Shown: piece after piece, positions 42,166-50,592 of the stretch
Position numbering within the stretch: the stretch's first letter is position 1
Layout of the letters: every line of letters starts with the position of its first letter
Source: Pseudoruminococcus sp964385235
GTDB taxonomy: Bacteria > Bacillota > Clostridia > Oscillospirales > Acutalibacteraceae
DNA: 64,000 nucleotides
Assembly: GCA_964385235.1 (NCBI GenBank)
Contig: CAYLOD010000001.1
Location: 18,348 to 82,347 of the forward strand
Reading direction: 5' to 3'
Notes under the pieces: model-generated
Told to the model about the DNA's origin: nothing
Database searches by the model: none
What the model saw: the letters and a program-made list of their open reading frames with translations, nothing else
Program-made: the position numbers and the translations under genes

Positions 42166-44418
42166 CTACATAATATTGTCTTTTTGTTCAAACGTAACGG
42201 TAACGACCGTCCCGCGCGCGACATTTTTCCCATTTTCAATGCTCTGCTTTGCCGCGCTGACGGATTCATCACTTGAGAATGTACCCGATAATGTGATATT
42301 AAGTCCCGAATCCGCCGCCAGTGTGGACGCCTGCGACATGGTCATTCCCGTGAAATCAGGTACTGTAACTATATCGCTCTGCGCGGAATCATCAGTATAG
42401 AGAACTACCGTTCCATCTTTCGGTATCTGCGAGTATGCCTTCGGACTTTGAGATATGACCTTTTCCCCTTCTCCCTTTATAAGCGGAATAAGCTCGGCAT
42501 TGCTTACCGCTGATGAAGCCTCATCAACAGACATACCGATATAAGATTCGGTCGTCGCGCTTAAATTATTAAGCTCGCTCTCATTGTACTTTTTCTCTAT
42601 TCCGAGATACGGGAGAACCTCCGACATAATATTCCTGAAGCACGGACCCGCGACGGAGGTACCGTAGTAGCTGCCGCCTGTAGGAGTATCAAAGTAGCAG
42701 AGAAGCGCTACCTCGGGATTATCAGAGGGGGCTATGCCCGCAAACGATGCTATATAATCACTATCGCCGTCGCCGTTGTAATCACGGTGAGTTTCCGATG
42801 TACCTGTCTTTCCGCCGATCCTGTAGCCCGCGACATAGCCGTTTTTAGCGCCGCCGCTGACCGCATTCTCCTCAAGCATACCGCAAATCTGTTCCGCAAT
42901 ATCCTCGCTTATGACCTGACGCTTGACGGAAGGCTCCGTTGACTTAACTACATTACCCGCTGAATCTGTGATCTGAGCGACAACATACGGCTGCATAAGG
43001 TTGCCGTTGTTGCCGATAGCGGCGAGAGCCATAACCATTTGTAGGGGAGTTATCTGGAAGTTCTGACCGAACGCCGCGACAGCGACGTCGATATCGTACA
43101 TTTTTCCCTCTATACCTTCCTGATCAAAGAAAATATCCTCGCTTTCACCCGGCAGGTCTATACCTGTCTTTTCGGAGAATCCGAAAGCCGTATAATATTG
43201 ATAGAATTTCTCCGAGCCGAGCATGAAGCCCATCTGAACAAACGCGGGGTTGCAGGAATTCATGAGAGCTTCCAGGAGAGTTTGCGACCCGTGACCCGGC
43301 TCGCCGACATGACAGTCTATTCTTCTCTCTCCTTCATACGGAACAATATATCCGATACAATTAAATCGTGTACTGTCATCGACAAGCTTCTCACTCAGAA
43401 CAGCCGCTGTTGTCACCGGCTTGAAAACAGATCCGGGGACATAAGTATCTGCGACGGCCTTGTTCCTCCACTGCTCTGTGAGAGCGTTATTAGCCGCCTC
43501 CGCCTGCTTATCCTTGGGAAGCTTTGCGATTTTCTTTTTTACAGCCTCGTCGGCGATCTCAAACGGCTCATTCGGGTCATACGAACCCTCGACCGCCATT
43601 CCGAGAACAGCGCCCGTTTTGACCTCTACCATGATAGCACAGCCGCGGTTAGCGACCTTATTTTCTACAATAGCCTGCTTGACGTATTTTTCCATAATAC
43701 GCTGAATGGTTTCATCTATAGTCAGCGTCAGATTATAGCCGTCCTGCGCGTCTACCTTCTGCTGGTACTGGAACGGCATTTCTGTACCGACGCCGTTTTG
43801 CGCCGTAATTATACGTCCGGGTCTGCCTGTCAGGTACTCGTCATACTGAGCCTCCAAGCCCTCAAGTCCCTGTCCGTCGCTTCCTACAAAGCCGAGAATA
43901 TTTGCCGCGAAGGAATTCATGGGATAGCTTCTCTTAAAGTCCTCTATGGTGTTTATAGCCTGACTGATGTTATTCTCTTCCTTTATTTTTTCGGCAAAGT
44001 CGAGAACCTTTTCTCTTGTTTCTGTATCCACCTGTCTTTTTACTTCTATATAGTATGACTTTTTAAGTGTCTTTTTATATATATCATCGGAATCCAGCTC
44101 GAGAATTTTCGCAAGACCGTCGGCAACGATATGGCGATCATTATCGGTTTCAAGATATATGGGCGCGATTACGATCTTCCAAACGGTCGCGCTCTGCGCA
44201 AGTACTTTGCCGTTCCTGTCGTAGATGCTTCCGCGCTTCGCGCTTATCGTTGTGTCGGCAAGCTGCTGGTCTATCGCTTTCTGCTGAAGCTCCGGCGCCA
44301 TATATGTTTGCAGATAAAGCAATCTCGCTATTACCGAGCCGAAACCGCCTATAAGTATAACAAGCAAAACGACCAATGACCTGCGCCAAAGCATTACAGT
44401 CGGACCCTTGTTCGCCAT
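42166..44418 (-). CDS. Class B penicillin-binding protein with two PASTA domains (SpoVD/PBP2x type)
   Basis: 750 residues. A membrane anchor (about 13-37) is followed by a dimerisation domain with RGSIYDRNG and the transpeptidase domain: Ser330-x-x-Lys333 in PGSVFKP, Ser388-Cys-Asn390, and KTGT at 537-540. Two C-terminal PASTA domains (about 610-750) end the protein. It crosslinks septal peptidoglycan with FtsW. The ATG at 44418 follows AGGAGG. Position after ftsL and the PASTA domains fit FtsI or SpoVD; which of the two is open. Confidence 0.93.
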   Translation of the reverse strand: MANKGPTVMLWRRSLVVLLVILIGGFGSVIARLLYLQTYMAPELQQKAIDQQLADTTISAKRGSIYDRNGKVLAQSATVWKIVIAPIYLETDNDRHIVADGLAKILELDSDDIYKKTLKKSYYIEVKRQVDTETREKVLDFAEKIKEENNISQAINTIEDFKRSYPMNSFAANILGFVGSDGQGLEGLEAQYDEYLTGRPGRIITAQNGVGTEMPFQYQQKVDAQDGYNLTLTIDETIQRIMEKYVKQAIVENKVANRGCAIMVEVKTGAVLGMAVEGSYDPNEPFEIADEAVKKKIAKLPKDKQAEAANNALTEQWRNKAVADTYVPGSVFKPVTTAAVLSEKLVDDSTRFNCIGYIVPYEGERRIDCHVGEPGHGSQTLLEALMNSCNPAFVQMGFMLGSEKFYQYYTAFGFSEKTGIDLPGESEDIFFDQEGIEGKMYDIDVAVAAFGQNFQITPLQMVMALAAIGNNGNLMQPYVVAQITDSAGNVVKSTEPSVKRQVISEDIAEQICGMLEENAVSGGAKNGYVAGYRIGGKTGTSETHRDYNGDGDSDYIASFAGIAPSDNPEVALLCYFDTPTGGSYYGTSVAGPCFRNIMSEVLPYLGIEKKYNESELNNLSATTESYIGMSVDEASSAVSNAELIPLIKGEGEKVISQSPKAYSQIPKDGTVVLYTDDSAQSDIVTVPDFTGMTMSQASTLAADSGLNITLSGTFSSDESVSAAKQSIENGKNVARGTVVTVTFEQKDNIM

Positions 44419-44671
44419 ATTGTTCCTCCTTAATAAGCTAAAATAGGGTTGTAACAACACGCAGTCAGCAAAATCAGCTACCGCCTTGTTACAGCCCCGC
44501 CCTACTCTCCGCTCAAGAAAATACCGTTCGCATAGCAGCCCGCGGTTATAATACCGACAACTGCCGCGCGCATTTTGCCGAACACCGCGGCAGCCCTTCC
44601 GAAACCTGTGATATACATCGGTACTTCCTTAAATTTATACTTAATATATAACTATTTTTATAAACCCGATG

Positions 44672-45175
44672 TTATGACCAAAGACTCGTAAATGCGTCGG
44701 CTATTATCTCAAAAACATTCCTTTTGCTGTCGTCATCAAGCACCACTGCCTTATCCTCCCCGGACATAGTTATAAATTCCTTATCCATATTTTCGGCTTT
44801 TGTCATACCGAGGACATTTTCCGCATAGTTCTCGATCTTTTCGGCGGAAAGCTTGCTGTCTATCTGTACCTGATACTGTGTAGACTGTCCCTCTATGATG
44901 CTAAGCTCCTCCTGTGCCGCTATTATCTCCGCGTTAAGCTCATTTATGAGAACGTTCGACTGAACTATCGTTATCGACACAACGGTAAATATTATGACAA
45001 ATGCGGATATTGCCGCAATATACAGGCGGTTGTGCTTGCGTCTTGCCTCTTTATTTATACTTCCGTCAGGAAGCACTATCATATTATTCTTTTTGGGCTG
45101 CTGAGTTTTCTTTTCAAGTTCCGGCGCGGTTTCAAAAAGCGAAAGATCATATGCGCGGTTTGCCTGTTCCTTCAT
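44672..45175 (-). CDS. ftsL: FtsL-like septum formation protein
   Basis: 167 residues. A cytosolic stretch of about 48 residues precedes one membrane span (LYIAAISAFVIIFTVVSITI). A leucine-zipper-like coiled coil follows (LINELNAEIIAAQEELSIIE) and a tail typical of FtsL (AENVLGMTKAEN). Its location between rsmH and the PBP is diagnostic. It links DivIB and the PBP at the septum. A 253-bp gap follows that holds an imperfect inverted repeat (TTGTAACAA near 44450, TTGTTACAG near 44488), of unknown role. Confidence 0.85.
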   Translation of the reverse strand: MKEQANRAYDLSLFETAPELEKKTQQPKKNNMIVLPDGSINKEARRKHNRLYIAAISAFVIIFTVVSITIVQSNVLINELNAEIIAAQEELSIIEGQSTQYQVQIDSKLSAEKIENYAENVLGMTKAENMDKEFITMSGEDKAVVLDDDSKRNVFEIIADAFTSLWS

Positions 45176-45198
45176 TCATTATCTTCCCTTCAGAATAT

Positions 45199-46134
45199 TT
45201 AATTCAGTTCCTTTATTTTTTCACAAACTCTCAGCTTTGCGCTACGGCTCCTCGGATTATCCTCAAGTTCGGCGCGCGACGCTTCGACGGGCTTTCGTGT
45301 TACAAGCCTTGCACTCGGAGTTTTTCCGCATACACATACCGGAAAATCCTTAGGGCAGGTGCAACCCTTACACCATTTTGCCATTCTCTGCTTGACGATC
45401 CTGTCCTCAAGCGAATGAAAAGTAATTACGGCAATCCTTCCTCCGGCACAGAGCAGTGAAAACGCCGCGTCAAGTCCCTCCGAAAGCCTGTCAAGCTCGC
45501 CGTTCACGGCTATTCTCAACGCCTGAAATGTCTTTCTCGCGGGATGACCGCTGCGTCTTTCCTTTGCGGGATAAGCGTTTGCGACGATCTCCGCAAGCTC
45601 GAGAGTGGTTTCGATCGGCTTTTGCGCTCTTGCCTTTTCAATAGCCCGAACGATATTTTTTGCAAATTTTTCCTCTCCGTAAAGCGTTAAAATTTCGCAA
45701 AGTTCTTCATACGAAAGCGTATTGACAAGGTCGGCGGCAGTTGCGCCGCTTTTACTCATTCTCATATCGAGCGGAGCGTCGTAATGATAGGAAAAACCTC
45801 GTTCGGGTGTGTCAAGCTGTCTTGACGAAACGCCTATATCGAGCAGTACGCCGTTGACTTCGGTTATTCCGAGATTGAACGCCGCTTCTCTCATATTTGA
45901 GAAATTGGTTCTATATACAGTTACTTTATTATCATTCTTAAAGCGGTCCGTGAGCGTTTCAACAGCCTCGGGATCCTGATCTATGCAGATAAGTCTGCCG
46001 TTTTCAAGCCTTCGCGCTATCTCGCTTGAGTGACCGCCGCCGCCTGCCGTTGCGTCAATATATGTACCGTTCGGAACGATGTTTAAATGCTCTATTGTTT
46101 CATTCAACAAGACAGGCTTATGCACAAACTCCAT
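45199..46134 (-). CDS. rsmH: 16S rRNA (cytosine-1402-N4) methyltransferase
   Basis: 311 residues. YIDATAGGGGHSSEIARRL is the SAM-binding motif, followed by GVLLDIGVSSRQLDTPERGF, MRMSKSG, FQALRIAVNGEL and ITFHSLEDRIVKQRM. The helical insert is present. It methylates C1402 of 16S rRNA. It lies 4 nt after mraZ, the normal first two genes of the cluster. Confidence 0.97.
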   Translation of the reverse strand: MEFVHKPVLLNETIEHLNIVPNGTYIDATAGGGGHSSEIARRLENGRLICIDQDPEAVETLTDRFKNDNKVTVYRTNFSNMREAAFNLGITEVNGVLLDIGVSSRQLDTPERGFSYHYDAPLDMRMSKSGATAADLVNTLSYEELCEILTLYGEEKFAKNIVRAIEKARAQKPIETTLELAEIVANAYPAKERRSGHPARKTFQALRIAVNGELDRLSEGLDAAFSLLCAGGRIAVITFHSLEDRIVKQRMAKWCKGCTCPKDFPVCVCGKTPSARLVTRKPVEASRAELEDNPRSRSAKLRVCEKIKELN

Positions 46135-46138
46135 ATTA

Positions 46139-46558
46139 TTAAATACCGAGTGATGTCATTACGTCAAACACACTGTCCTCCGTAATCTTATTTTTGTATT
46201 CATTCCAGCTTTCAAGATCCCAAATCTCTACCTTTACTCCCGTGCCGATGATCACAACATCCTTTGTAAGATGTGCGAAATCCCTCAGCGGTTGCGGGAT
46301 AAGGATCCTGCCCTGTTTATCGGGCTCAAGTTCCGCGGCTCCCGAAAATAGAAATCTTTGCAGATCTTTTGTCTGTGAGCCCGGCAACGATCTCAGCTTT
46401 TCACCGAGAGTGTCCCAGTCGCTCTGCGAAAGAACCGAAAGACAGTTGTCAAGACCGCGCGTAACATAAAACACCTCTCCAAGCTCCTCCCGGAACTTGG
46501 CCGGCATTATGACACGACCCTTTTGATCAATATTATGTTGGTATGTTCCGATCAACAT
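46139..46558 (-). CDS. mraZ: Transcriptional regulator MraZ
   Basis: 139 residues with two SpoVT/AbrB-like repeats: MLIGTYQHNIDQKGRVIMPA then KFREELG, and PDKQGRILIPQPLRDFAHL. MraZ binds DNA boxes upstream of its own gene and controls the division cluster. The start ATG at 46558 is the conserved family start; its ribosome site is weak (AAGTGTGG). The longer frame to 46618 would run through the operator boxes. Confidence 0.95.
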   Translation of the reverse strand: MLIGTYQHNIDQKGRVIMPAKFREELGEVFYVTRGLDNCLSVLSQSDWDTLGEKLRSLPGSQTKDLQRFLFSGAAELEPDKQGRILIPQPLRDFAHLTKDVVIIGTGVKVEIWDLESWNEYKNKITEDSVFDVMTSLGI

Positions 46559-46591
46559 AACTGCCACACTTGGGGAATGTATGCTCAGTGA

Positions 46592-46631
46592 CCTCCACTT
46601 CGCTCTACTTAGCCCCACCTTTCACCACTTT
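46592..46631 (-). promoter_or_regulatory. MraZ operator boxes (four repeats at 10-bp spacing)
   Basis: On the minus strand four 10-bp units occur in a row, three of them GTGG-like: AAAGTGGTGA, AAGGTGGGGC, TAAGTAGAGC, GAAGTGGAGG. They lie just downstream of the mraZ promoter, the usual place for MraZ binding repeats. Confidence 0.75.
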
Positions 46632-46639
46632 CTGTATCC

Positions 46640-46668
46640 ATTATAGTATACCCGTCATAAAAAAGCAA
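46640..46668 (-). promoter_or_regulatory. Promoter of the mraZ division cluster
   Basis: TTGCTT (46663-46668), 17 bp, TATAAT (46640-46645) on the minus strand, with the MraZ boxes directly downstream. Confidence 0.75.
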
Positions 46669-47704
46669 GTATTACAGAGAGAAAAGAATCACCAAATTTT
46701 TCCGGGGCCTGAAACCCCATTACCGTATTATATTATAAAAAATCGACAATAATGCGGTTTTTCTCGGAATTTCACTACCCCAATATATGGTCTTGATTTA
46801 AAAGGTGAAACACAAGCAAAACTATATTTCGTGGTTACATTTATATTCTATCACAACAGCTTGCAAAATGCTACAAAAAATTTATTAATATTAAATTTTT
46901 GTAACAATTAACAGTTAATTTCATTTCAGCCATGTTTTTCTTTAAAAGAGCACAAAAATAATTCTTTTTTATAATAATAATCGCGTCATACAGCAAAGGG
47001 CGTTTTGTTTCGTATCGCTGAAAAAATGTATTTTGACGTAATATTTTCTTAAATTCTCTATCCTTTGTACCATAAAATAGCAGTATTACCCCAATTTTTC
47101 ATCAATATTCCCCCACTTTACAGATAATGCGCGCTTTTTTTCCTTAAAAATAATATCGACATAAATTTAAGAAAATATCTTTTGTGCAAATTGACGAAAG
47201 ATTTAAAAATCAGCTCACATTTAAGCTTTTTATGCTGAAAAAATTTATAAATTTCAGCCGTATTAAACATATAAAAAAATCCGAGAGAATTGCCACAGAT
47301 AATCATGATTAACATAAGTACAATATTGTTTTGCAAAATTTTTCGCACCTATCACCCGGCTGAGGTTATAATTTATCGGCAGGTATCCGCCCCCTGCTGA
47401 TTTTACTCTAAATCTGCCGTATTCAATTACGGTGCAAATCAATATTAAAGCACGGCTTCGGCGAGCTGTCAAAATTGCAAAGCTATTCCGAGCGCTAAGG
47501 AAAAAATGAGAATATGCCTTTTNNNNNNNNNNNNNNNNNNNNNNNNNNNNNNNNNNNNNNNNNNNNNNNNNNNNNNNNNNNNNNNNNNNNAAACATATGA
47601 TGAGCTGAGAATCGGCTCGGAATTTAAAAGTCTGAACAGGCCGATGAAGTAATATATTTGAGATTATAACCTCCGTCATTATTCGGAAAATCATCGGTAC
47701 CAAT
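46669..47704. other. Long gene-poor, AT-rich region containing an assembly gap
   Basis: No supported gene in about 1 kb. At 46722-46758 ACCGTATTAT/ATAATGCGGT with a T run resembles a weak plus-strand terminator. Inverted copies GAGGTTATAAT (47362-47372) and ATTATAACCTC (47663-47673), and ATTCCGAG (47485-47492) with CTCGGAAT (47616-47623), bracket the N run. A structured RNA or a short palindromic element could lie here. Open frames across the gap contain unknown residues and were not kept. Confidence 0.6.
47523..47590. other. Assembly gap (68 N)
   Basis: Bases 47523-47590 are all N. The inverted sequences on either side suggest a hairpin-prone or repeated element that the assembly did not resolve. 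Confidence 0.99.
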
Positions 47705-47736
47705 AAAAACAGCGCGCGTACCGAAGTACACGCGCT
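47705..47736 (-). terminator. Terminator with UUCG tetraloop
   Basis: Minus strand AGCGCGTGTAC-TTCG-GTACGCGCGCT (47711-47736), 11 bp with one G-U, followed by GTTTTTATT. It ends the small membrane-protein gene. Confidence 0.9.
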
Positions 47737-47748
47737 TGATTTTTGTAA

Positions 47749-47901
47749 TCACTGAATTGAACAGTCCAGATAATGTTCAAGTTCTTCCTCGTCTTTTTTC
47801 TTCTTGTCCCTAAAGACAAGGAAAGCGGTAACAGCGGCAGTGACAGCCGCGACAACCGACACAACAGCAATAATCCAGCCAAAATTCTTTTTGAAATTCA
47901 T
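47749..47901 (-). CDS. Small single-pass membrane protein (50 aa)
   Basis: MNFKKNFGWIIAVVSVVAAV then TAAVTAFLVFRDKKKKDEEE and LEHYLDCSIQ. It has one membrane span (about 9-28), a Lys-rich then Glu-rich cytosolic tail and a Cys near the C-terminus. No known domain was recognised. It has a clean GGAGGTG site 8 nt before the ATG, its own promoter and a UUCG terminator, so it is very likely real and translated from a one-gene transcript. A DtxR-like half site lies between promoter and start. Function unknown. Confidence 0.8.
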   Translation of the reverse strand: MNFKKNFGWIIAVVSVVAAVTAAVTAFLVFRDKKKKDEEELEHYLDCSIQ

Positions 47902-47921
47902 TATAAACGCACCTCCGTTAT

Positions 47922-47939
47922 TTAGTACAACTAACCTAA
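47922..47939 (-). promoter_or_regulatory. Possible DtxR/IdeR-like operator
   Basis: On the minus strand TTAGGTTAGTTGTACTAA. Its left half equals the TTAGGTTAG half of the DtxR/IdeR iron-box consensus and the right half matches only partly. The position, between -10 and ribosome site, fits a repressor operator. Confidence 0.4.
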
Positions 47940-47943
47940 CCTT

Positions 47944-47972
47944 ATAATAATCTATTTTAAACAAAAAGTCAA
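47944..47972 (-). promoter_or_regulatory. Promoter of the 50-aa membrane protein gene
   Basis: TTGACT (47967-47972), 17 bp, TATTAT (47944-47949) on the minus strand. Confidence 0.75.
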
Positions 47973-48028
47973 GGGATATAATTAGATTATTGCACAAATC
48001 GTTTTTTGTAATAATTTTAAGATGCGGT

Positions 48029-49327
48029 TCACTGTGTTGATACTATTTCACCTGTACAGTGATCTCCCCTGACCCCGGTCAGTTTAACAGGAATTATTCT
48101 GCCGCACATATCCCTGTCACAGTCTATCAGAACGGGGGTATAATTTCCGGTATATCCCTCGAAAAAACCATTCTTTGTCCGGGCTTCGGGCAAAACCTCC
48201 TGAACCAGTCCTACCTGCGACTGCAAAAAAGCGCGGCGGCATTTTCCGGCAGCCTTTGACATTTCGGCTGCGCGCCGTTTTTTTATTTCGTTTGGGACCT
48301 GATTCGGCGCTTTGTCCGCGACCGTACCTTCTCTGCGGGAGTACGGAAAAATGTGAACCTTCGCAAACGCGATTTTTTCCGCAAATTTAAGGGACTGCTC
48401 AAACTCCTCCTCGGTTTCGCCCGGAAAGCCCGTCATAATATCCGTCGTGACGGACGGGTTATCAAAAATCGAGCGTATATTATCAACGATTTCCGCATAT
48501 TCGTCAGTCGTATATTTGCGGTTCATTCTCTTTAACGTTTCGTCACAGCCGCTTTGAAGTGAAAGATGAAACTGAGGACAGAGCTTCGTCTGTTTTTTCA
48601 AGCGATTTAAAACGCCGCTGTCCATCAGCTCGGGTTCAAGCGAGCCTAAGCGTACACGACTTATCCCCGAAACGGCGCATACAGCCTCGACGGCATCACA
48701 AAGATTCAAACCGATATCGCTTCCGTAGCAGGACAGGTTTATGCCGACGAGGACTATCTCGGTATATCCCGCCCCCTCGAGGGTTTTCACCTCCCGTGTA
48801 ATATCATCAAGCGGGCGTGAACGCACCCTGCCCCTCGCATACGGTATTATACAATAAGAACAGAAGCGGTTGCAGCCGTCCTCGATTTTTATAAACGCGC
48901 GGGTACGCTTTTGATAAGACGGAACGCTCAATTCCTCATATTTGTCGGACTTGCCGTATTCTTCGATTATAACGGATCGCATATGGCTTCTAAGGAACCG
49001 CTCGACAGCGGGTACAAGGACGGAGCGGCTCTTGTTGCCGAGGATAATATCCGCCTCAGGGTATTTGTCGCCGATATTCGGGAACGCCTGTGGAACACAG
49101 CCCGTCAAAACTATAACCGAGTTTTCATTATTTCGTCTTTCACGGCGAATTATTTTCTGCGTTTTCTGTTCACTGACACTTGTCACAGCGCATGAATTGA
49201 CAACTATTATATCAGCGTGTTCCGAATCTCCCGCCGTAGTAAAGCCCGCGGCGTTAAGGCTTTTAAGCATAGCCTCCGATTCATATTGATTGACCTTGCA
49301 TCCGAGGGTTATAACCTTTGCCACCAT
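48029..49327 (-). CDS. mtaB: tRNA (t6A37) methylthiotransferase MtaB
   Basis: 432 residues. The N-terminal UPF0004 domain has LGCKVNQYESE, VNSCAVT and LTGCVPQ, with the three Cys of the second cluster. The radical SAM domain has CNRFCSYCIIPYARGRVRS. A TRAM-like C-terminus (VQEVLPEARTKNGFFEGYTG) follows. It adds a methylthio group to t6A37 of tRNAs that read ANN codons. The MtaB subgroup is indicated by length and by the N-terminal pattern. It stands alone after about 130 bp. Confidence 0.93.
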   Translation of the reverse strand: MVAKVITLGCKVNQYESEAMLKSLNAAGFTTAGDSEHADIIVVNSCAVTSVSEQKTQKIIRRERRNNENSVIVLTGCVPQAFPNIGDKYPEADIILGNKSRSVLVPAVERFLRSHMRSVIIEEYGKSDKYEELSVPSYQKRTRAFIKIEDGCNRFCSYCIIPYARGRVRSRPLDDITREVKTLEGAGYTEIVLVGINLSCYGSDIGLNLCDAVEAVCAVSGISRVRLGSLEPELMDSGVLNRLKKQTKLCPQFHLSLQSGCDETLKRMNRKYTTDEYAEIVDNIRSIFDNPSVTTDIMTGFPGETEEEFEQSLKFAEKIAFAKVHIFPYSRREGTVADKAPNQVPNEIKKRRAAEMSKAAGKCRRAFLQSQVGLVQEVLPEARTKNGFFEGYTGNYTPVLIDCDRDMCGRIIPVKLTGVRGDHCTGEIVSTQ

Positions 49328-49672
49328 TTATGCTCACCTTTTGTAATTTAATCTTGTTTAATAATATCATACAACAGACTTTTTCTCAATAATAAACCTA
49401 TAATATATCGGGGCGGCATTTAATTTTTGCTTTAAAAATCATAGCGAAAATACTAAGTAATGCGCAATTGAAAATTTTTCTCTCAAAAAATGAAACGGCA
49501 AACTCAAAAAGTGCTGTAAAGCATTTAAGCGGCATATTATTTGCCAAAAATATAATAACGGGGCAAGCCGCTTATTGAACTTTAGCGAAGTAAACGCTTT
49601 TGACCTGTAAGCGCCGGTCAGCCCTCTTTGCACGATTAAAAATGAACAATCTGTAAACTTCACTTAATAATC
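49328..49672. other. Gene-free region upstream of the redox operon
   Basis: AT-rich. It contains the best hairpin copy of the dispersed repeat (49524-49580) and no supported gene. The minus frame at 49439-49663 crosses that repeat and has no ribosome site. Confidence 0.5.
49524..49580 (+). repeat. Dispersed intergenic repeat, copy E with inverted partner
   Basis: The core TAACGGGGCAAGCCGCTTAT continued by TGAAC is at 49556-49580. Its partner TTAAGCGGC and TTTGCC at 49525-49546 reads in reverse, so the two could form a stem (AAGCGGC with GCCGCTT, TTGCC with GGCAA) around a short AT loop. Confidence 0.65.
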
Positions 49673-49701
49673 TTGACAAAATAAAAATATGGAAATATAA
49701 T
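49673..49701 (+). promoter_or_regulatory. Consensus promoter of the redox operon
   Basis: TTGACA (49673-49678), exactly 17 bp, TATAAT (49696-49701): a perfect match to the housekeeping sigma consensus. Confidence 0.92.
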
Positions 49702-49719
49702 TAAAATATCAATAGCGCG

Positions 49720-49730
49720 AGATTAAATCT
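49720..49730 (+). promoter_or_regulatory. Candidate operator palindrome after the redox promoter
   Basis: AGATT-A-AATCT, with further matched outer bases, sits about 12 bp downstream of the expected transcription start. It is a possible OhrR site by position, though it is not the classical TACAATT-AATTGTA. Confidence 0.35.
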
Positions 49731-49756
49731 TGCAAAAACGTTAGGAGGATGTTTAC

Positions 49757-50296
49757 ATGAGTATCTACAATTTCACAGTCAAGGCGATGGACGACAGCGA
49801 AGTGCCGCTTTCCGATTACAAGGGAAAGGTTCTCCTCATCATCAACACCGCGACGGGATGCGGCTTCACGCCGCAGTACGACGAACTGCAGGACCTGTAC
49901 GAGCTGCACCAAAAGGACGGGCTTGAAATCCTTGATTTCCCCTGCAATCAGTTCGGTGAACAGGCTCCCGGCAGTGACGAGGAAATCCACAGCTTTTGCA
50001 CGGGACGGTACGGCATCACTTTCCCGCAGTTTGCCAAAATCGATGTGAACGGCGAGAACGCTATTCCGCTCTACAAGTACCTGACGGCAAACACCACATT
50101 TGCCGGATTCAGCGGTCCGATGGGAATGATACTGAAAGGTATTGCAAAGAAAGCGGATAAAGACTATAAGAACAACGGAAATATCAAATGGAATTTTACG
50201 AAATTTCTGATTGACAGAAATGGAGAAATCGTCGCCCGCTTTGAGCCGACCGATTCTATAGATAAGGTAAAATCAAAGGTAGAGGAGGTACTGTAA
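49757..50296 (+). CDS. Glutathione peroxidase family thiol peroxidase
   Basis: 179 residues. Peroxidatic Cys35 in NTATGCGFTPQ, then DFPCNQFGEQ, and IKWNFTKFLID give the Cys-Gln-Trp-Asn set of the family. A second Cys (Cys64 or Cys82) could form the resolving disulfide with thioredoxin. It is a Cys type, with no selenocysteine. It reduces hydroperoxides in the cytosol and heads an operon that contains an OhrR-like sensor. The ribosome site AGGAGG precedes the ATG. Its stop overlaps the next start (TAATG). Confidence 0.93.
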   Translation: MSIYNFTVKAMDDSEVPLSDYKGKVLLIINTATGCGFTPQYDELQDLYELHQKDGLEILDFPCNQFGEQAPGSDEEIHSFCTGRYGITFPQFAKIDVNGENAIPLYKYLTANTTFAGFSGPMGMILKGIAKKADKDYKNNGNIKWNFTKFLIDRNGEIVARFEPTDSIDKVKSKVEEVL

Positions 50297-50562
50297 TGTT
50301 CCATTACGATTATAAAACGGAAAACACCTGTTCACAGCTTATCAGTCTGGATCTTGACGGAGATGTGGTTCATAACGTCAAATTTACGGGCGGCTGCAAC
50401 GGTAATCTTAAAGCCATTCCCCTGCTGATCGAGGGATGGACGGTGGATCAGATTGCCGGTAAACTGTCCGGCGTTCTCTGCGGACGCAGACCGACTTCCT
50501 GCGCGGATCAGCTTGCGAGAGCAGTCCGTGAAGCATACGACGCCGAGCGGAAATCATCTTAA
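50296..50562 (+). CDS. TSCPD domain protein (TIGR03905 family, four conserved Cys)
   Basis: 88 residues. Cys12 (ENTCSQ), Cys34 (GGCNGNLK), Cys62 and Cys69 (LCGRRPTSCADQL) form the four-cysteine set of this family. Its fold resembles the C-terminal zinc domain of some ribonucleotide reductases, but the free-standing members have no known role. It is translationally coupled to the peroxidase. Confidence 0.88.
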   Translation: MFHYDYKTENTCSQLISLDLDGDVVHNVKFTGGCNGNLKAIPLLIEGWTVDQIAGKLSGVLCGRRPTSCADQLARAVREAYDAERKSS

Positions 50563-50592
50563 ACATTCCGCATTTAAAATGGAGGTTTTACA

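Noticed and set aside
43198..44058. 286-codon plus-strand frame
   Set aside because: It lies antisense to the PBP gene, whose motifs are complete.
44440..44500. Imperfect inverted repeat between ftsL and the PBP gene
   Set aside because: The arms are short with a bulge and there is no T run, so it was not called a terminator.
47263..47703. 146-codon frame across the N gap
   Set aside because: It includes 24 unknown residues and has no motif, and the real small gene lies upstream of it.
49439..49663. 74-codon minus-strand frame
   Set aside because: It crosses the dispersed repeat, has no good ribosome site and no domain. Kept only as a sign that the repeat could be larger.
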